Below, one piece after another: positions 27,201-36,494 of a stretch of DNA of 64,000 nucleotides. Position 1 is the first letter of the stretch. Every line of letters begins with the position of its first letter. Below the pieces are notes generated by a model that saw only the letters and a list, made by a program, of their open reading frames with translations, did not search any database and had not been told where the DNA came from. The stretch lies in the NCBI RefSeq assembly GCF_003313505.1, contig NZ_QMHO01000004.1, positions 285,813 through 349,812 of the forward strand. Direction: 5' to 3'. The translations under genes were made by a program, and so were the position numbers. The stretch is from Pedobacter nanyangensis. Its GTDB lineage: Bacteria > Bacteroidota > Bacteroidia > Sphingobacteriales > Sphingobacteriaceae.

Positions 27201-28682
27201 ATGCTTGAAGCGTTCAATTCTATATTAAAGGTAAAATCGTTTACAGAGACAACCATACCATTGAAGCTATTACGGGCAAGAAACCTTCCATTGATTATTA
27301 CCTTCCTGTACAAAGAGTTCAAAGAAAATGAACAGATAGCTATACCCTATCAGAACCTTGTTCAAAAGCTTGGCGATTTTCTGGATGATATTGAATATTC
27401 GGATGATGACGATGAAGTAAAATCGGGAAAACTGATTTTGGATTTTGATGAGAAAGCCAAACTGTATATCAATAAGTGGATCGATCTCCACTATCTCAGG
27501 AATGTGATGGACGATGCCAATAAGCAGCCTCTGGTGTTACTATCCAAACACGTTGAAAAGGTATTCCAGATATTTGAACTCCTCAAAGAAAAAGAATTTG
27601 TAGGCACAGAGTCAAAATTTAAAGACATCTTTCATAAGCTAAGGGATATAGTTGAAAATGCCAATCCTGATAAGGAGCAACGATTGGCTGAACTTGAAAA
27701 GCGGAAACAGGCTATTGAGGAGGAGATCAGAAAGATTAAGATTGATGGCTATGTAAGTACCTATGAAGACTACCAGATAAAATCCCGGTACGAAGAAGTA
27801 AACAGACTATCCAATGAGTTGATAGGAGATTTTAAAGAAGTAGAAGATAATTTTAAAGAAATAACCCGCAGAATTTACGAACGCCAGCAACAGGCAGATT
27901 TATCCAAAGGTAAGTTGATAGCCGAGACATTTGATGCATTATATGAGCTAAGGAGTACGCACCAGGGAAAGAGTTTTTATGCTTTCTGGCAATTTATGCT
28001 CGATGATGTTAGCCAGTCTGATTTCCAAAAACTGACCAGAGAGGTGTATCAGGTAATGGAAGACCGGGGTATAGACGTACCTTCTACTTCTCTTAGAAAA
28101 CTTAAAACATTGTTGCACCTGGCTGCAAGAAAGGTATTGGATAAGAACGGTATTTTAGCCGATAAGCTGAGCAGGGAAATAGTATCGAAAGATCAGTTGG
28201 AAAGTAGAAAAACCAGGGAGCTTATTTCAAGAATAAGACAGCTGGCTGTACAAAATTCTGATAAATCCAATGAAGCTCTGAGCTTTCTTGAACTGGATGG
28301 AAATCCGCTTATTAATCTCCCATTGGAAAAAAAGCTGGGGGAAAAGCCCGAGATCAATACTTTCTTATTAAAACCGGAGAATGGAGTGTTAAGTCTTAAC
28401 GACCTTGATGATCTCCATAAAATCTATAATCCTGATTTAATAGATAAAGGGGCACTGTTAAAAAATATCCGTGAACTGCTGGCAGACAGGCCGTCCATAT
28501 CCTTAAAAGAGGTTGTTGAACAAAAAAGGCTTACAAAGGGATTGGCAGAATTGCTGGCCTATGTTACATTGGTCAATCAGTCAACCAAGTTCTTTGTCAA
28601 CGAGGCATTGCGGGAAACGATACTGTTTGATCCTGTTGCCGGCAAGTATTTAGAATTACCGCAAATAATATTTTCATCCTAA
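27201..28682 (+). CDS. jetA: Wadjet type I subunit JetA (DUF3375)
   Basis: 493 residues, matching the DUF3375/MksF-like kleisin subunit of Wadjet type I in length, helical composition and neighbours. A coiled coil with many E/K residues spans about 155-230, and the C-terminal part is winged-helix-like. JetA links the two JetC heads and, with JetB, forms the SMC-like complex that extrudes small circular DNA loops so that JetD can cut plasmids. It begins 11 nt after the PD-(D/E)XK gene and ends 4 nt before jetB. The assignment rests on family features plus the perfect order jetA-B-C-D. Confidence 0.88.
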   Translation: MLEAFNSILKVKSFTETTIPLKLLRARNLPLIITFLYKEFKENEQIAIPYQNLVQKLGDFLDDIEYSDDDDEVKSGKLILDFDEKAKLYINKWIDLHYLRNVMDDANKQPLVLLSKHVEKVFQIFELLKEKEFVGTESKFKDIFHKLRDIVENANPDKEQRLAELEKRKQAIEEEIRKIKIDGYVSTYEDYQIKSRYEEVNRLSNELIGDFKEVEDNFKEITRRIYERQQQADLSKGKLIAETFDALYELRSTHQGKSFYAFWQFMLDDVSQSDFQKLTREVYQVMEDRGIDVPSTSLRKLKTLLHLAARKVLDKNGILADKLSREIVSKDQLESRKTRELISRIRQLAVQNSDKSNEALSFLELDGNPLINLPLEKKLGEKPEINTFLLKPENGVLSLNDLDDLHKIYNPDLIDKGALLKNIRELLADRPSISLKEVVEQKRLTKGLAELLAYVTLVNQSTKFFVNEALRETILFDPVAGKYLELPQIIFSS

Positions 28683-28686
28683 GCAT

Positions 28687-29277
28687 ATGGAATACCAAAA
28701 CCCTCGTATAGCACCTTATGCCAAAGCAGCTACAAAACTGCTGCAAGGCTCTGTTTTTGAAGACCAGGAGGAATTGTGGGCAGAAACCAACAAATACCGG
28801 TCTGAGCTTACCCAATACTTTGAAAAGATAGCGATAGAATTAGTGATAGATAACCGGGATGGATATGCCTACCTTAAACAGATGCCCTTGGATGATCTTG
28901 GAACGACAATCGGCCTTATCCGGCGCATACCATTAACCTATGAGCTCACACTCGTTTGTGTGCTGCTTAGGGAATGGTTAATGGAATTTGAGTTGAACGA
29001 TACAGAAACGGCAAACCTGTATATCACATCTAAAGAATTCAGAGACCGGTTAGAGATGTTTTTCAAAGAAAAAGCAAATGAACTTAAATTTATAAAGGAA
29101 CTGAACAGGCATTTAGAGAGTTGCGAGAAAATGGGGTTCCTGAAATTAGTCCACAAAGAGCCAACAAATCCGGACGAACATCGCTACGAAGTAAAGCGGA
29201 TTATCAAGGCAAAAATAACAAATGAAGAGTTAATTAGATTTAAAAAACAACTGGAAGATGAATTTAAGTCTGTTTAG
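28687..29277 (+). CDS. jetB: Wadjet type I subunit JetB (DUF4194)
   Basis: 196 residues, the size of DUF4194/MksE-like proteins. The centre has the family's winged-helix block (LGTTIGLIRRIPLTYELTLV, about 60-80) and a second helical block (FIKELNRHLESCEKMGFLKL, about 132-151). JetB is the KITE-type subunit that dimerises on JetA in the Wadjet complex. Its end overlaps the start of jetC by 20 nt, which implies translational coupling. Confidence 0.88.
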   Translation: MEYQNPRIAPYAKAATKLLQGSVFEDQEELWAETNKYRSELTQYFEKIAIELVIDNRDGYAYLKQMPLDDLGTTIGLIRRIPLTYELTLVCVLLREWLMEFELNDTETANLYITSKEFRDRLEMFFKEKANELKFIKELNRHLESCEKMGFLKLVHKEPTNPDEHRYEVKRIIKAKITNEELIRFKKQLEDEFKSV

Positions 29278-32200
29278 CACAAAACCAAGCGAAGCAGGTT
29301 TCAGGTTACATACCTATGAGGTATTGAACTGGGGAACGTTCGACAAACAGGTATGGTCTATCGAACCTGGCGGAGAAACCTCTTTGCTTACCGGGGCCAA
29401 TGCATCGGGGAAAACGACAATGGTAGATGGATTGTTGACCCTGCTTGTGCCGGAAAAGAGAATGCGTTTTTATAACCAGACCGCAGGATCTAAAGGAGAA
29501 CGTACGGAAGATAGCTATGTAACCGGAGAGTATGGTGAGACGGAAAATGCAGACACGCAAACAAGGGAGGTTAAGAAATTAAGGGCCGACAAAACCACCG
29601 CCCAGTCTATTCTTTTGGCTGTATTCCAGAATGAAACCCAGTATGTTACTTTAGCTCAGGCAAGGTGGTATTCCGGCGGAGACTTGAAACGTGTTTTTAT
29701 CCTGGCTTATAAAAAACTATCCATAGCCGATGATTTTACGCCGTTTGATAGTGCCGGGGAATGGAAAAAGAGATTGAAACAAAAATACCCCAAGCAAGTT
29801 AACAAGGACTTTATACACCTGATGGATAGCCCAATGGAATACGGCAGGCTGATGCGTAAGATTTTTGGTATGCGATCTGAAAAAGCACATACGCTTTTTA
29901 GCCAGACCATAGGGTTAAAGGTTTTGGGTAACCTGGATGAGTTTGTACGCTTTCAGATGCTTGAGGAAAGAGATGCCGAAACTGAATTCCAGAAAATAAA
30001 ATCATATTTTAAAACCTTAAATGATGCCCACCGGGCTATTGAGAAGGCTAATAAGCAAATTGAATTACTCACGCCTATCAGGGATATCAGCATATCGCTC
30101 ACAAAACAAAAGGCAGATTTAGCCATTCAGGAAAGCCACAAACAAATTCTCCCACATTGGTTTGCCAAAAAACATCAGGCGCTTATCAATGAATATATCG
30201 AGATCGAGCAAAGGCGAAAGTTATCATTGGATGAGGAAATCAAAACAAGAAGCCAAACGATTGCTAACCTGGTCAACCAGGAAAGAGAACTTGATATCCA
30301 GATCAAAAATGATGAAATAGGGTCGCGGATTAGCGCTTTAGAACAGCAAAACAATAAGCTAAAAGCTGAAAAGGAAGACAGGCAGGGAGAACTTAACAAC
30401 TACAATAAATTAGCTGAGCTTGTGGGCTTTCAGCAGGATCCGCAATCGGCTGAGTTATTCGAAGAACAAAGAAATTCGGCCATTGAGAAGAAGGAAAGAA
30501 CAAAAAGTATCCGAGCACAGAACGATGAGACAATAGTAGATTTAAAAATGCAGCAACGTGAACTTCAACAGCAATTTGACGATGTTTCCGATAAACTTAG
30601 TGTACTTCGATCGCAAAAAAACAACATAACCGGAGCACCCGCCAGAATAAGAAATGAAATATTGGAGTTTGTGGGTGCATCTGAAACAGATATCCCTTTT
30701 GTCGGGGAGCTCATCCGCGTAAGGAGGACCGATGCTTCGGATTGGGAATATGCGATAGAAAAAGTACTGCATAACTTTGCACTTCGGCTAATCGTGCCGG
30801 AAGAATATTATCATCAGGTAAATAAATATGTACAGGAGAATGACCTTAGGGGAAGGATTATTTATCATAAATTCCAGCATAAAAAGGTCGCTCCACAAAT
30901 ATTTCAAACTAGGGAAGAAAATGAGCTGATCCACAAAATCGAATTCAGCAATTCGGAATACGCTCTTTGGGTAAGAAATGAAATTGAAACAAAGTTCAAC
31001 TACCTGTGTATCGACGATATGCAGGAATTTAGTCTGTCTGACAAGGCACTTACCAAACGCGGCCTTACCAAAAACGCATCGAGGCACGAGAAAGACGACA
31101 GACCGGAAATAAAAAACAGGCAACAGTATGTTTTAGGTTGGGATAACAAAGAAAAGATCGCTGCCCTTAAAGAAGAAGCCAGCATACTAAACGGCGAATT
31201 GTCACAATTAACAAACAAGATCAACTATCAGAAAAATCATCAAAACAGAATAAGAGAGGAAGATGACAACTTGACACGCTTTGTGGAGGTTAAACTTTTT
31301 AGGAAAATAGATTGGTGGTCCGTTGCGGCACAAATCAATGCAAATGAAATAAAGATCAAAGAACTGGGAAATACAAATAGCAAAGTAAATACTTTAAAAG
31401 CCCAAAGAGATGACATCCTCAAGGAGTTGGGCATTTTAACGAAGAGGGTTGACAACGCTAAAAGTGATTTAAATTCAATAGAACACCAGATTGCCCAACA
31501 GCAACAAAAATTAAGAGAGATTTCCGGAGTACTTGAAAATTACGAGGGGCTGAATGTACAGGAAGCTACGACTTTTTTTGAGGTTACCTTCATAAAGGAA
31601 AAATCCTTTAGCTTGGGCAATGTAGATGCGATAAGATCCGAAATAAGCAGGAAGATAAACAGTGACATCGAAAAATTAAAAGATAGTATACGACGAGAAG
31701 AAAGTACCGCAGAAGGCTTGATGAGAGCCTTTAAAAACCCTGATAGGGCAATTAGCGATAAGTTTGAAGATTGGAATGCCGACACGCACCGGCTTACTGA
31801 ACGTGCTGAATTTATAGAAGAATATACCGTCCTATTGGATCGGATAGAGAAACAGGAGTTAGCTGGCTACAGGCAACAGTTTAAACAATACCTGAACGAT
31901 GAAATGATTACAAAAATGTCCGACTTCCAGACTTGGCTTGAAAGGCAGGAAGAAGACATTGAAGAAAATATTGAGATATTGAATAAATCTCTTGAGAAAA
32001 TAAATTTTAAGAAGACTCCGCCTACATTTATTAAACTACACGTAGAGAAGGGTTATTCCACAAGGGTAAAAGAATTCAAGATTAAACTAAATGACTGGAA
32101 ACCCAATATCGTAGAATTTGAGCGAACCAAGGATTATGATATTTTAGAAGAAAGTTTTAATAAGATAAAGTTGCTGCTTGATCAGCTTACAAACGAAGAA

Positions 32201-32671
32201 AATACAAGAAAAGAAGTACTGGATGTCCGCAATTGGCTAAAATTCCGGGCAGTGGAACATTACCGGGAAGATCTGTCAAGAATATTCAGGAGCTACACCG
32301 GAACGGCCAAACTATCAGGAGGGGAAGGCGCTCAGCTTACCTATACTATTTTAGGGTCTGCCATTGCCTATCAGTTTGGCATACATAGCGAAGGTATCAA
32401 CACCAACTCATTTCGTTTTATATGTGTTGATGAAGCATTTAGCAAACAGGATGACGAAAAAGCGCAGTTTCTTATGGAACTATGTAAACAACTCCATTTA
32501 CAGGTAATGGTGGTTTCTCCGGCGAAAGCCGAGGAGGTTGCCATTGTGGAACCGTACATCGCCCGTGTACATTTTGTTCAGCGGAAAGATAATCGCCACT
32601 CCGTAATTTACGATATGCCTATTAAACAATTACGGGAACACCAGGAGCAATATTTACAGGTAACGGAATAA
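29258..32671 (+). CDS. jetC: Wadjet type I SMC-like ATPase JetC
   Basis: 1137 residues. Walker A GANASGKTTMVDG near residue 46, long coiled-coil arms (about 280-480 and 640-900) with a hinge-like region between (about 480-640), ABC signature LSGGEGAQ near 1017 and Walker B FICVDEAF near 1055. This is the MukB/MksB-like motor of Wadjet, which extrudes DNA loops and detects small circular plasmids. All ATPase motifs are intact, so the protein should be active. It overlaps jetB by 20 nt and ends 2 nt before jetD. Confidence 0.95.
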   Translation: MNLSLFSTKPSEAGFRLHTYEVLNWGTFDKQVWSIEPGGETSLLTGANASGKTTMVDGLLTLLVPEKRMRFYNQTAGSKGERTEDSYVTGEYGETENADTQTREVKKLRADKTTAQSILLAVFQNETQYVTLAQARWYSGGDLKRVFILAYKKLSIADDFTPFDSAGEWKKRLKQKYPKQVNKDFIHLMDSPMEYGRLMRKIFGMRSEKAHTLFSQTIGLKVLGNLDEFVRFQMLEERDAETEFQKIKSYFKTLNDAHRAIEKANKQIELLTPIRDISISLTKQKADLAIQESHKQILPHWFAKKHQALINEYIEIEQRRKLSLDEEIKTRSQTIANLVNQERELDIQIKNDEIGSRISALEQQNNKLKAEKEDRQGELNNYNKLAELVGFQQDPQSAELFEEQRNSAIEKKERTKSIRAQNDETIVDLKMQQRELQQQFDDVSDKLSVLRSQKNNITGAPARIRNEILEFVGASETDIPFVGELIRVRRTDASDWEYAIEKVLHNFALRLIVPEEYYHQVNKYVQENDLRGRIIYHKFQHKKVAPQIFQTREENELIHKIEFSNSEYALWVRNEIETKFNYLCIDDMQEFSLSDKALTKRGLTKNASRHEKDDRPEIKNRQQYVLGWDNKEKIAALKEEASILNGELSQLTNKINYQKNHQNRIREEDDNLTRFVEVKLFRKIDWWSVAAQINANEIKIKELGNTNSKVNTLKAQRDDILKELGILTKRVDNAKSDLNSIEHQIAQQQQKLREISGVLENYEGLNVQEATTFFEVTFIKEKSFSLGNVDAIRSEISRKINSDIEKLKDSIRREESTAEGLMRAFKNPDRAISDKFEDWNADTHRLTERAEFIEEYTVLLDRIEKQELAGYRQQFKQYLNDEMITKMSDFQTWLERQEEDIEENIEILNKSLEKINFKKTPPTFIKLHVEKGYSTRVKEFKIKLNDWKPNIVEFERTKDYDILEESFNKIKLLLDQLTNEENTRKEVLDVRNWLKFRAVEHYREDLSRIFRSYTGTAKLSGGEGAQLTYTILGSAIAYQFGIHSEGINTNSFRFICVDEAFSKQDDEKAQFLMELCKQLHLQVMVVSPAKAEEVAIVEPYIARVHFVQRKDNRHSVIYDMPIKQLREHQEQYLQVTE

Positions 32672-32673
32672 CT

Positions 32674-33807
32674 ATGATAACAGTTGAAGAAATAAGAAAA
32701 AAAGCTGCGCGAATATATCCGGACATCCTCAGGAGTAGTCTTCTCTGTGTGGAAAGCTTTCCGCTGAATCTACGTTCAGATAAAAAGCTTTCCAAAGATT
32801 TTGCCGCGATGAGCAGAGAGATAGCTCATTTGATGTCGGAGGCGAAAGACAGGAAGGGATATGGCTATAACGTTATTTCCGAAAAAGTTAAAACTAGATC
32901 GCATGGATTCCAAGATATTCCCCTGTCTATTAGGTTCGATACGTTACAAGATTTTCTGAAATTTATTGGCAAGGTAAAAGAGTACGAAGAATTTGAATGC
33001 GCCTGTAATTTGATCAATTCAGAAATACCGGAATTAAAAGAATGGACAGTTAAAAACCCACTAAAGATTGTTCAGAACCAAAACGAATGGGAAAACCTGT
33101 TGAAAGTCTGCAAATGGTTTTTACACAATTATCGCCGCGGAGAATTTTACATACGGGAATTACCCATTGATATACATACCAAGTTTATTGAAGCAAATAC
33201 GGGGGTAATAAAAAGCCTGCTGGAGGTGTTGATACCTGATAGGATAAAACATGACGAGCGCATGTTTGAAAAACGGTTCGGATTAAAATATGCAGAGCCT
33301 CGTATTAGAATTCGCTTCCTTGACGAACGGTTATTTGTTGAGGGTAGATTTAAGGATATAAGTATTCCGTTGCATGAATTTGCCGATGCAGATTTCGATT
33401 GCAGGCGGATTATTATTACCGAGAATAAAATGAACTTTTTAACACTGCCCGAAATGAAAGATGCCGTAGCAATTTGGGGCGGTGGTTTTGCGGTAAAAAA
33501 CCTCAAAGACATAGAATGGCTTAAGGGTAAAGCGATTTTATACTGGGGAGATATAGATGCGCAAGGCTTTGAAATATTAGCTCAGTTGCGCAGTTACTAC
33601 CCTCAAACGATATCAGTTATGATGGATAAGGAAACCTTTAACCGCTTTGCTGTTTACCAAGCACAGGGTACTAAATCAAACATCATTCTGCGGCAATGGC
33701 TTACAGATGCCGAACAAGAATTGTACAACCTGGTAAGGGAAAAAAGTCTTAGGCTGGAGCAGGAAAAGATACCGCAGCGTTATGTAGATAAGATTTTCTC
33801 ACAATAA
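32674..33807 (+). CDS. jetD: Wadjet type I nuclease JetD (DUF3322/DUF2220)
   Basis: 377 residues. The N-terminal DUF3322-like arm is at about 1-190. The C-terminal DUF2220 TOPRIM-type domain resembles topoisomerase VI/Spo11 and contains ITENKMNFLTLPE near 250, IWGGGFAV near 268 and YWGDIDAQGFEILAQLR near 288, which hold the metal-binding acids. JetD is the endonuclease that cleaves plasmid DNA captured by the JetABC motor. It is the last gene of the operon; no obvious terminator follows directly. Confidence 0.93.
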   Translation: MITVEEIRKKAARIYPDILRSSLLCVESFPLNLRSDKKLSKDFAAMSREIAHLMSEAKDRKGYGYNVISEKVKTRSHGFQDIPLSIRFDTLQDFLKFIGKVKEYEEFECACNLINSEIPELKEWTVKNPLKIVQNQNEWENLLKVCKWFLHNYRRGEFYIRELPIDIHTKFIEANTGVIKSLLEVLIPDRIKHDERMFEKRFGLKYAEPRIRIRFLDERLFVEGRFKDISIPLHEFADADFDCRRIIITENKMNFLTLPEMKDAVAIWGGGFAVKNLKDIEWLKGKAILYWGDIDAQGFEILAQLRSYYPQTISVMMDKETFNRFAVYQAQGTKSNIILRQWLTDAEQELYNLVREKSLRLEQEKIPQRYVDKIFSQ

Positions 33808-33857
33808 TATTCCTTTTATACTTATGAGTATTAAGATATTAAAGAAATAAATAATAA

Positions 33858-33886
33858 TTGGTTTTTTTGACATTTTTCTATCTTTG
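33858..33886 (+). promoter_or_regulatory. Possible Bacteroidota promoter after jetD
   Basis: TATCTTTG at 33879-33886 matches the TAnnTTTG -7 box. A TTGG at 33858-33861 could serve as a poor -33 element, with 17 nt between them against the usual 19-20. It would start a transcript of about 190 nt ending at the hairpin at 34050-34082, before the integrase gene. No reading frame of note lies in that stretch. Confidence 0.4.
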
Positions 33887-34012
33887 TATTGATAGTTCTT
33901 TCCCAAACTGCTACAAACTCAAACAATCATTGAGGGTGCTTTCAAGGGTACCCTAAGATACATTTGTTTTTTGTCTGTCTAAAAAATAGTGACTTACAAT
34001 GTTTTTGGTGGC

Positions 34013-34027
34013 CCCAGCGGGATCACA
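34013..34027. repeat. Left 15-bp direct repeat, candidate att site
   Basis: CCCAGCGGGATCACA, identical to 55136-55150. It lies about 310 bp before the tyrosine integrase gene, as expected for an attachment site. Both copies are followed within 25 bp by a rho-independent hairpin. Confidence 0.65.
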
Positions 34028-34049
34028 GACAACAATGTCAAATCATAAC

Positions 34050-34088
34050 AAAACCCTGCAAATCAAATGATTGCAGGGTTTTTGTTTT
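34050..34088 (+). terminator. Rho-independent terminator
   Basis: 12-bp stem (AAAACCCTGCAA with TTGCAGGGTTTT) followed by TTTGTTTTT on the plus strand. It would stop transcription coming from the defence operon or from the short leader before the integrase gene. Confidence 0.8.
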
Positions 34089-34289
34089 TAAGGGCTAGAA
34101 CAAAATAGTCACTAAAACGCACCGAATATGTGCGTCATTAGGGGCGTCGAGCCGAAAAAATAAAAGACTCACCGATTTTGTTATAACGATCTGATATACA
34201 GCTAGTATAGAAGTTATACATCTTGTACATCCGGCACTGCATTGCTAATTTTACATCGTCTTTGACATTACTCCGACGACGGTGTAGCA

Positions 34290-34310
34290 CTTATCCGAAA
34301 ATCGGACAAG
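34290..34310. promoter_or_regulatory. Inverted repeat just upstream of the integrase gene
   Basis: CTTaTCCGA-AAA-TCGGAcAAG, an imperfect 21-bp palindrome about 25 nt before the integrase start. It may be an operator or an integrase/excisionase binding site. No known motif is recognised. Confidence 0.45.
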
Positions 34311-34335
34311 TTTGTTAAACCTTAATGTTATCATT

Positions 34336-35580
34336 ATGAGAACAAATCTTAGCGTGCTTTTCTTTCTAAAAAAGCCAAAGAACTACAGACAGGGTAATCC
34401 CTGTTTCATCTACCTTAGAATTACAGTGGATAGTGTCCGTTCGGAAATGTCCACTGGCAGAAGCTGCGATCCCGAGTATTGGAATTCCAAATCGGGAAAA
34501 GTGGTCGGCAACAGGGAGGAAATAAGAACGATCAATGCATATCTTGAAAAAATGAGGGTCGATATATTCGCAATCTATACGCTGATGACTGTAGAGAATC
34601 TGGAAATCACTTCCGAAAGTATCAAATGTCGGTATCTGGGCAAAGAAGAGAAATCCCATACATTGCTTGAGGCCATCAAGGTCCATAACGAAAAGATGGA
34701 TGCACTGGTAGAAAAGGAAGAATATGCCAAGGGAACCCTTAAACGGTTTGAGGTACTCGAGAGACATATCAAAGATTACCTTAATGTTTCCTACGGTAAA
34801 AACGACATCAACGTAAAAAATATAGACCACAGCTTTATAGACGGCTTCGACCATTTCCTTCATGTAAACAAGGAAAATGATACCAATACGGCGAACAAGC
34901 ACCTAAAAAACCTCAAAAAGATAGTCAGCATCTGTCGAAGGTATAAATGGATAACTACAGATCCATTCTTTGGACATGTGCTGAAGTCAAAACCAGTACA
35001 TCGTGAATACTTAACTTCCGACGAACTGCAGAAGATCACCAAAAGAAAATTCAGTACCGAAAGACTGTCAAGGGTACGCGACTTCTTCCTGTTCAGTTGC
35101 TATACCGGGCTTTCCTATGCAGATGTACAGAAGTTAAGGCCATCAGATATCGGCATCGGTGTCGATGGAGAACGTTGGATATTCGCTTACAGAAAAAAAA
35201 CAGATACCAGGGCCGCCATTCCACTGTTGCCGATTGCAACTGACATCCTAGACCGTTACCATGACCACCCGTACTGCGCCAACAACGACAGGGCATTACC
35301 GATTTCGAGTAACCAGAAAATGAACGAATACCTTATTGAAATCGCTGCGCTATGCGGTATCAATAAAATACTTGGCAACCGTATCGCCAAACGAACCTTC
35401 GCCACTACGGTAACCCTGATGAACGGGGTTCCGATAGAAAGCGTTTCAAAGATGCTGGGGCATACCAATATCCGTACTACACAGCTTTATGCCAAAGTGC
35501 TAGATGTGAAGGTAAGCAGGGACATGGCTCCGTTAAAGAAAAAATACACTGAGAAAGACGACATATCAGAAGCATCCTAA
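34336..35580 (+). CDS. Tyrosine-type site-specific integrase, Bacteroidota family
   Basis: 414 residues from the ATG at 34336 (MRTNLSVLFFLKK); the upstream TTG at 34312 is less likely. Order: arm-DNA-binding domain (about 1-90), SAM-like core-binding domain (about 100-200), catalytic domain (about 215-400). The C-terminal motif LGHTNIRTTQLYAKV has the expected His and the nucleophile Tyr. Box I reads TGLSYADVQKL, with Ser where classical recombinases have Arg, a change known in CTnDOT-type integrases. Box II reads RIAKRTF where HxxR is usual. It would catalyse integration and excision of the element to its right. Confidence 0.93.
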   Translation: MRTNLSVLFFLKKPKNYRQGNPCFIYLRITVDSVRSEMSTGRSCDPEYWNSKSGKVVGNREEIRTINAYLEKMRVDIFAIYTLMTVENLEITSESIKCRYLGKEEKSHTLLEAIKVHNEKMDALVEKEEYAKGTLKRFEVLERHIKDYLNVSYGKNDINVKNIDHSFIDGFDHFLHVNKENDTNTANKHLKNLKKIVSICRRYKWITTDPFFGHVLKSKPVHREYLTSDELQKITKRKFSTERLSRVRDFFLFSCYTGLSYADVQKLRPSDIGIGVDGERWIFAYRKKTDTRAAIPLLPIATDILDRYHDHPYCANNDRALPISSNQKMNEYLIEIAALCGINKILGNRIAKRTFATTVTLMNGVPIESVSKMLGHTNIRTTQLYAKVLDVKVSRDMAPLKKKYTEKDDISEAS

Positions 35581-35598
35581 ATAGCAAACGAATAACCC

Positions 35599-35633
35599 AA
35601 ATGCCATGTAGACAAAGCTTCTACATGGCATTT
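35599..35633. terminator. Hairpin after the integrase gene
   Basis: 14-bp perfect stem (AAATGCCATGTAGA with TCTACATGGCATTT), 7-nt loop, 19 nt after the integrase stop. The T tract is short but the stem is strong. Confidence 0.7.
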
Positions 35634-35899
35634 ATGTTAGAAACTACCGCCAATATCGCAATGTAACTCGCCAAAAGGCAGTAACCCCTTAAATTTTCCA
35701 CCGTAGAAGCCAAAAAGCGGGAACAGAGGTGGGTTGTGGGTTGGGGTTCCGCAGGCCGAAAAAGAGCGTGGGGCAAACTGGAATTTCAGGATTATCTACC
35801 CATTCCAAAACCGTGGCCGTTATCCCTGCTTGTTCCCTTACCGACATTCTTACCCTTGGACAGCCTCTCTTCGATCTGCTGTTGAAGTTTCCTTTCTAT

Positions 35900-36493
35900 T
35901 TACTTGGGTATCTTCATCGCCCATTCGGGCAATTTCTCAGCCCTGGCAACAACCACGCCGTTTTTTATGGTCATCAGTGCGGCCACCTTGAAAGGTTCGT
36001 TCTGGTCGATGGTACTCTCCAAAAGATCCACGGAATCGAACCCGTCGTAAAATCTGACCAAGTTTTCCAGCCCACCGGTAAAGTTTTTATTCACGTTTTC
36101 GGCATCGACAAAGTGTCCTCCAGCCTTCACTCTCATGTTGACCCTGTCGATGGAAGCTTCTATGGATGGAAGACCAATAAATATCATCCTTGTTTCATAG
36201 CCTGCATCCCTGAACTGCCGTACGCTTTCCATCACCTGTGCCGTTCTGAAATTGGTCTCAAAGGCGAAATCGCTTCCAGAAGTGATGGCATTTTCCTTTC
36301 TCTTGTCGAAAATAATCCCATTGGCCGCCTCGTAAAGCGTACCGCTATCGGTCATCGGATATTGGTGCCTCAATAACGCCATTTCCCTGTCTCCATCGAA
36401 AATGTCCGTACTGGGAGGCACAAAGGTTTCGGACAGGGTCGATTTGCCGGCACCATTTGGGCCGCACAAAACATAGAGCTGTAAAGGCCTCAT
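35900..36493 (-). CDS. Zeta-toxin-like P-loop kinase
   Basis: 197 residues. Walker A GPNGAGKST at about 10-18, DGDRE near 33 and FETNF near 78 follow the zeta/AAA-type kinase pattern. Zeta toxins phosphorylate UDP-N-acetylglucosamine and poison cell-wall synthesis, but many Bacteroidota homologues on mobile elements are untested. Its start is one base from the end of the upstream gene (36495-36893), a possible antitoxin. After the TAA at 35900 the same frame continues for 35 protein-like codons (IERKLQQQIEERLSKGKN and on) to a second stop at 35792, so the C-terminus may have been cut by a recent stop mutation. Confidence 0.78.
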   Translation of the reverse strand: MRPLQLYVLCGPNGAGKSTLSETFVPPSTDIFDGDREMALLRHQYPMTDSGTLYEAANGIIFDKRKENAITSGSDFAFETNFRTAQVMESVRQFRDAGYETRMIFIGLPSIEASIDRVNMRVKAGGHFVDAENVNKNFTGGLENLVRFYDGFDSVDLLESTIDQNEPFKVAALMTIKNGVVVARAEKLPEWAMKIPK

Positions 36494-36494
36494 G

